Source of the DNA: Chelonobacter sp050613185
Lineage (GTDB): Bacteria; Pseudomonadota; Gammaproteobacteria; Enterobacterales; Pasteurellaceae
Direction of reading: 5' to 3'
NCBI RefSeq assembly: GCF_050613185.1
Contig: NZ_CP192511.1
Span: 1,736,001-1,800,000 of the forward strand
Length of the DNA: 64,000 bases
Within the stretch, counting starts at the first letter, position 1. Each line of letters opens with the position of its first letter. The notes beneath the pieces were generated by a model. It saw only the letters and a list, made by a program, of their open reading frames with translations, was not told where the DNA came from and did not search any database. This document shows positions 60,591 through 64,000 of this stretch, one piece after another. Both the position numbers and the translations under genes were made by a program.

Positions 60591-62045
60591 TTACTCCGCC
60601 AAATACGTAATCGGCTCTAATACCGCACTTTCAATTTCTAACCGGCGCGAACTTTGCAGCGTGTTTTGTCGATTTTTAATAAAAAAGCGCGAAGTTAGGG
60701 CTTTTTCGCCGCCGTTTAAGAAAATTTCGATCACCGAACGGTCAATAAAAATGTCCACCTGTTGTAAATCTGCAATCGCACAATAACGCTGTTCGCCCAA
60801 GCTCAACATACTTTCCGTTTGTTCGGTTGCGCGGCGATCCAAACAGAACACGTCGTTTTGATAACTTAACGTTAGATGTTGCCCTTCGGCATTATCAAAC
60901 AGTTGCAAGCTAAAATCGCTGTTTTGCGGGTTAAATGTTAGATAACGGCAATCCAAATCCGCCAATTCCGTGGCTTGTTGCAACGAAAGTGCGGTCAGGT
61001 TTTGCGGATAATACTGTTCGAGCGGGGTTTGATAAATCCGATTATTTTTCAAGGTCAAACGGCGCGGCATGGTGAGGGTGGAATGCCAGCCGTATTCATC
61101 GCTCGGATACTGTAAATCCGGCAACCCAACCCAGCCGAGCATGACCGCACTTTGGCTGTTATCCAATCCGGCAAAGGTTTGCGGTGCGTAAAAGTCGAAA
61201 CCGTAATCCAATTCGGCAAAGGCTTCCACTTCAAAATCCAACTTATCCAGTTTGCCGATCACATAGGTGGAATGGTAGTTATTTTGGAACTGCCGTGCTT
61301 CACGTTGTTTGCCTTGCGGTGACCAAATAAACAGATCTTTGTCGCCGATTTTCAGCAGATCAGGGCATTCCCACATAAAAATATGGCGGTTGTCGAAATC
61401 CGATAGGGTCAGTTCGCCCAACAGTTGCGGCGGCGTGTTGATATTGTCCATTTCAAACACGATTGCCGTGCCGCTTAAATCCTCACGTTGCGCACCGCAA
61501 ATAAACCGCACTTTGCCGTCGGCAGTGAAATACGGCTTCGGATCACGCACGTGTTCGCTGTAACCGGTCGGGGCGCAGGTCACCAAGGGGTATTTATCCA
61601 GCAATTTTCCCTCTTTGCTGAACACGGCGATATTTTGGTACGGAATGCGTGCGTTATCACTGCTGCGGCGGGTGTTGCCGGTGTAAAACGCGGCGATGTA
61701 ATCTCCTAACGGCAATGCGCCGCCGGAATAACAACCGTGTGATTCGAACATTTCGGTCGGAATCAGCGGATCGGCGAGGGTAAAGTGTCGGAAGTCAGGC
61801 GTGGTATAGTGCAGCCAGTGTTTCATACCGTGCATGGCACTGTAAGGATACCATTGGTAAAAAATGTGGTATTTCTCACCGTCGAACACCAAGCCGTTCG
61901 GATCATTGATTAAGCCGAACGGCGCGGTCAAATGGTAATCAGGGCGGAAATCCTGATCAGCGGCAACCTGTGCCGCCACCGTATCGAGTTCGCCCTCTTC
62001 GGCGGCAAGCAGACTTTTATATTTTCCCTGATTGAAAATCAACAT
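60591..62045 (-). CDS. scrB: Sucrose-6-phosphate hydrolase
   Basis: ScrB splits sucrose-6-phosphate into glucose-6-phosphate and fructose. It is a GH32 enzyme of 484 residues. The catalytic nucleophile Asp is in LINDPNGLVFDG, the transition-state Asp in VRDPKPYF, and the acid-base Glu in WECPDLLKIG. A C-terminal beta-sandwich domain follows. The start is 21 bases after the scrK stop, so both are on one message. Its substrate would come from a sucrose PTS, which is absent here. Confidence 0.95.
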   Translation of the reverse strand: MLIFNQGKYKSLLAAEEGELDTVAAQVAADQDFRPDYHLTAPFGLINDPNGLVFDGEKYHIFYQWYPYSAMHGMKHWLHYTTPDFRHFTLADPLIPTEMFESHGCYSGGALPLGDYIAAFYTGNTRRSSDNARIPYQNIAVFSKEGKLLDKYPLVTCAPTGYSEHVRDPKPYFTADGKVRFICGAQREDLSGTAIVFEMDNINTPPQLLGELTLSDFDNRHIFMWECPDLLKIGDKDLFIWSPQGKQREARQFQNNYHSTYVIGKLDKLDFEVEAFAELDYGFDFYAPQTFAGLDNSQSAVMLGWVGLPDLQYPSDEYGWHSTLTMPRRLTLKNNRIYQTPLEQYYPQNLTALSLQQATELADLDCRYLTFNPQNSDFSLQLFDNAEGQHLTLSYQNDVFCLDRRATEQTESMLSLGEQRYCAIADLQQVDIFIDRSVIEIFLNGGEKALTSRFFIKNRQNTLQSSRRLEIESAVLEPITYLAE

Positions 62046-62066
62046 CGGATTTCCCCTTTCTGTTAA

Positions 62067-63002
62067 TTAAGCCGATTGCGCCAAATAATCGGCTAACTGT
62101 TGCTGATTCGGCAATGCCGCCATTGCGCCTTTGGCGGTGGTGGCTAGTGCGCCGCAAGCATTGGCTTGGCGGATAATCGGCACAAGATTCTCCCATTGCT
62201 GCCAGTTTTCGGTTTGCGATAAGCCGGCAAGCAAACCGCCGACAAAAGCGTCGCCTGCGCCGGTGGTGTCCACCGCTTGCACCGCTTTGCCGCTAATCAG
62301 TTGCTGTTCACCATTCAAATGCACCAACGCCCCGGCTTTGCCCTTGGTAACAATAATCAGTTTTTGCGGATAATAGGCGGTGATGGTTGCCAAAGCCTGT
62401 TCTAAGGTCTCTTTTTCGGTCAGCAGGGTGAGTTCTTCTTCGGAAAATTTCAGCACATCCGCCAACTCAACTGCCTGCATGACAGTCATGCGCATAATGT
62501 CCTCATTTTCCCACAGCGAAAGACGCAAATTCGGGTCGAACGACACCATGCCGCCGATTTGTTTGACTTGCTGCATTGCATTCAGCGTCGCTTGTTGTGA
62601 CGGGTTATTCAACAACGCAATCGAACAGCAATGCAACCACTCGCCACGGTTAAACTGCGGTACATCGTCGCTTTGCAGAAACTGATCCGCACTGGGATTG
62701 ACCATAAAGGTGAAACTGCGCTCGCCGTCGTCGTCCAAATCGACCACCACCGTCGACGTGCGGTTTTGCGGATCAAGCAGCATGAAATCGGTGTTGACGT
62801 TTTCTTGCTGTAAGACGTTTTTCATAAAACGCCCGAGCGGATCATCGCCCACCCGCCCGATAAACGCGCTTCTTCCGCCCAGTCTGGCAATCCCGACGGC
62901 AACATTGGCAGGCGCGCCGCCGGGCGCTTTAATATAGTGATTCTCTCCCTCGGGAATCAAATCCACCACCGCGTCACCTAATACCCATACTTTTTGTCTC
63001 AT
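62067..63002 (-). CDS. scrK: Fructokinase (PfkB family)
   Basis: ScrK phosphorylates the fructose freed by ScrB. It is a PfkB/ribokinase-fold kinase of 311 residues. The N-terminal signature is APGGAPANVAVGIARLGG, and the C-terminal catalytic signature is DTTGAGDAFVGGLLAGLS with the catalytic Asp. Its start has AGGTAACAG before it. It leads the scrK-scrB unit and has its own operator-promoter. Confidence 0.92.
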   Translation of the reverse strand: MRQKVWVLGDAVVDLIPEGENHYIKAPGGAPANVAVGIARLGGRSAFIGRVGDDPLGRFMKNVLQQENVNTDFMLLDPQNRTSTVVVDLDDDGERSFTFMVNPSADQFLQSDDVPQFNRGEWLHCCSIALLNNPSQQATLNAMQQVKQIGGMVSFDPNLRLSLWENEDIMRMTVMQAVELADVLKFSEEELTLLTEKETLEQALATITAYYPQKLIIVTKGKAGALVHLNGEQQLISGKAVQAVDTTGAGDAFVGGLLAGLSQTENWQQWENLVPIIRQANACGALATTAKGAMAALPNQQQLADYLAQSA

Positions 63003-63030
63003 ACTGTTACCTTTCTACTTGCTGGAAGAT

Positions 63031-63068
63031 TTGGCTAAAATTTTAGCTAAAACGGTTTAGGTAGGCAA
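63031..63068 (-). promoter_or_regulatory. scrK promoter with overlapping operator palindromes
   Basis: On the minus strand a -35 TTGCCT (63063-63068) and -10 TAAAAT (63040-63045) lie 17 bp apart. A near-perfect 20 bp palindrome TTGGCTAAAATTTTAGCTAA (63031-63050) covers the -10. A second palindrome CTAAAACGGTTTAG with central CG, typical of LacI-family operators, lies at 63047-63060 in the spacer. ScrR would block this promoter. Confidence 0.65.
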
Positions 63069-63121
63069 GGAAAGTGCGGTTTTTCTTGAAAGTAGGACTG
63101 GAAAATGTGATCTGGATCTAA

Positions 63122-63147
63122 AAAGTGCGGTCGTGAAACCGCACTTT
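63122..63147 (-). terminator. Uptake-signal terminator of the Slam-like gene
   Basis: AAAGTGCGGT and ACCGCACTTT pair as a 10 bp stem around six bases, six bases after the stop of the gene to the right; on that strand T residues (TTTTTAGAT) follow. Confidence 0.75.
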
Positions 63148-63152
63148 GGTGA

Positions 63153-64000
63153 TTAAAATGTCTTTTCAAAAATCAGATTGGCATTTTTCTGCGTATAGGA
63201 ATACATCGACGGCAGGTTGCTGGCTTGTTTTTTCCAGTTGAAATGCAGCTTCGGCGTAATGCCCCAAACGTGCCAGTCGCGTTTCCACAGGGTTAAATTC
63301 ACGTTATAAATCTTATCGTTGCGCACTTTACCGAGCGGAATCATCTCGCCCAATTTGGCTTGGTCTTTGTAGTGGCGTTGGGCGTAAGACAAGCCCAAAC
63401 GCGAGGAAGTGCCCCACTGCCACTCTTGCCCCCAACCAAGGCGCAGAGTGCGAGTATTGTTGCTGTATTGCCACACACGGGTTTGTTCCCGATTGTAATC
63501 GCTACCAAAATAGAAAAATTGGCGCGGGCTGCGTAACCACAGCAGGGTGGCGGAAGCCAGTTGGCTATGTCCGTTCAGGTTTTGGTTGTCATAATAATGC
63601 TGTTCGGCGTGTTCCAGTGCGGTTGAAAGTTGCCAGTTGGCGTTTAGCCAGCGGCGATATTCGCCCCGCACCCCGTTCGCCCACTTATACGATTGATTGC
63701 CGTACCAGCGTTTTTCATAAAACGGCAACACGGAAAGCGTTTGCAGCGCACTTTTATGGCTGTAACCGAGGTAAGTGCGGTGATAAATGTCATCGTAAGC
63801 GTGATTATCCCAAAAATTCTTACCGAACAGTTCCGTGCCAAAATGCAGATAATGGGCGGCGCTCAGGTTGAAATCCCGCTCCAGACTGAATGAGTAGGCA
63901 ATGCCGTGTGCCGACTGCGGCAGCATACGCTCGTCTTTGACAAAGCCGGTGTTCTCGATTTCACGGTTGGACGAGGTGTTATTGACATTGCCGTCACGCA
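63153..64000 (-). CDS. Slam-type (DUF560) outer membrane protein, C-terminal part
   Basis: This is the end of a gene that enters from the right edge; the frame is open to the border (about 281 residues visible). The C-terminal region has alternating aromatic/polar strands typical of a beta-barrel, ending SYTQKNANLIFEKTF with a terminal Phe. This matches the barrel of Slam (surface lipoprotein assembly modulator) proteins, which export surface lipoproteins such as TbpB-type receptors. The N-terminal TPR part expected for Slam is outside the window, as would be the lipoprotein substrate. A different outer membrane barrel is less likely. Confidence 0.7.
   Translation of the reverse strand, partial: RDGNVNNTSSNREIENTGFVKDERMLPQSAHGIAYSFSLERDFNLSAAHYLHFGTELFGKNFWDNHAYDDIYHRTYLGYSHKSALQTLSVLPFYEKRWYGNQSYKWANGVRGEYRRWLNANWQLSTALEHAEQHYYDNQNLNGHSQLASATLLWLRSPRQFFYFGSDYNREQTRVWQYSNNTRTLRLGWGQEWQWGTSSRLGLSYAQRHYKDQAKLGEMIPLGKVRNDKIYNVNLTLWKRDWHVWGITPKLHFNWKKQASNLPSMYSYTQKNANLIFEKTF

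Overview
The window is a chromosomal segment of a gamma-proteobacterium of the family Pasteurellaceae. Copies of the Haemophilus-type DNA uptake signal (AAGTGCGGT / ACCGCACTT) are scattered by the dozen both inside and between genes. The gene orders nusA-infB-rbfA-truB, fur-fldA-ybfE-ybfF, menE-mscK-aroC-mepA-yfcA-lpxM and dnaX-ybaB-recR also match what I recall of the family. The species cannot be named from this evidence. Most of the sequence looks of moderate G+C; about 35.9-37.9 kb is visibly more A+T rich. No rRNA, tRNA, CRISPR array or prophage was seen.

Layout. 1-5.1 kb: transcription/translation cluster (nusA cut by the window edge, infB, rbfA, truB). 5.2-10.5 kb: YedE-type membrane protein, acnB, a membrane metallophosphoesterase. 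10.6-16.7 kb: gyrA, ubiG, then fur, fldA, ybfE and ybfF on the minus strand. 16.8-26.0 kb: a long plus-strand run seqA-menE-mscK-aroC-mepA-yfcA-lpxM. 26.1-30.1 kb: apt, dnaX, ybaB, recR. 30.1-35.8 kb: a DUF535 gene, darP (yjgA), a small DUF2158 gene, pmbA (tldE), a strongly supported Fur-controlled small RNA, hpt, rimO. 35.9-39.2 kb: an A+T-rich accessory block with a membrane protein, a NarL-type response regulator, a 39-residue membrane ORF and a trimeric autotransporter adhesin. 39.5-45.6 kb: pyruvate dehydrogenase complex (aceE, aceF, lpd). 45.67-46.43 kb: an internally deleted IS3/IS150-type element. 46.5-52.0 kb: sialic acid catabolism (nanE, nanK, yhcH, siaR-like, nanA) plus a glucose-family PTS permease behind a terminator. 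52.2-56.9 kb: ansA, an AGCS symporter, arsC, purA. 57.0-59.3 kb: hflK-hflC. 59.4-63.1 kb: sucrose-6-phosphate utilisation (scrR-like, scrB, scrK). The right end cuts a Slam-type outer membrane gene.

How the genes work together. The nan genes convert N-acetylneuraminate to GlcNAc-6-phosphate; the adjacent PTS permease may feed an amino sugar or glucose into the same pool, but no sialic acid transporter is present here. ScrK and ScrB process fructose and sucrose-6-phosphate, again without a visible transporter. The aconitase and pyruvate dehydrogenase genes form core carbon metabolism. Fur, flavodoxin and the candidate Fur-regulated sRNA point to an iron-sparing circuit.

Non-coding structure is the most distinctive part of the window: two families of palindromic intergenic elements (a 108 bp element present twice, and a TGACAAA-bounded element of 67, 95, 188 and 188 bp), uptake-sequence pairs that double as terminators, a possible frameshift site in dnaX, and an attenuator-like hairpin in front of the PTS gene.
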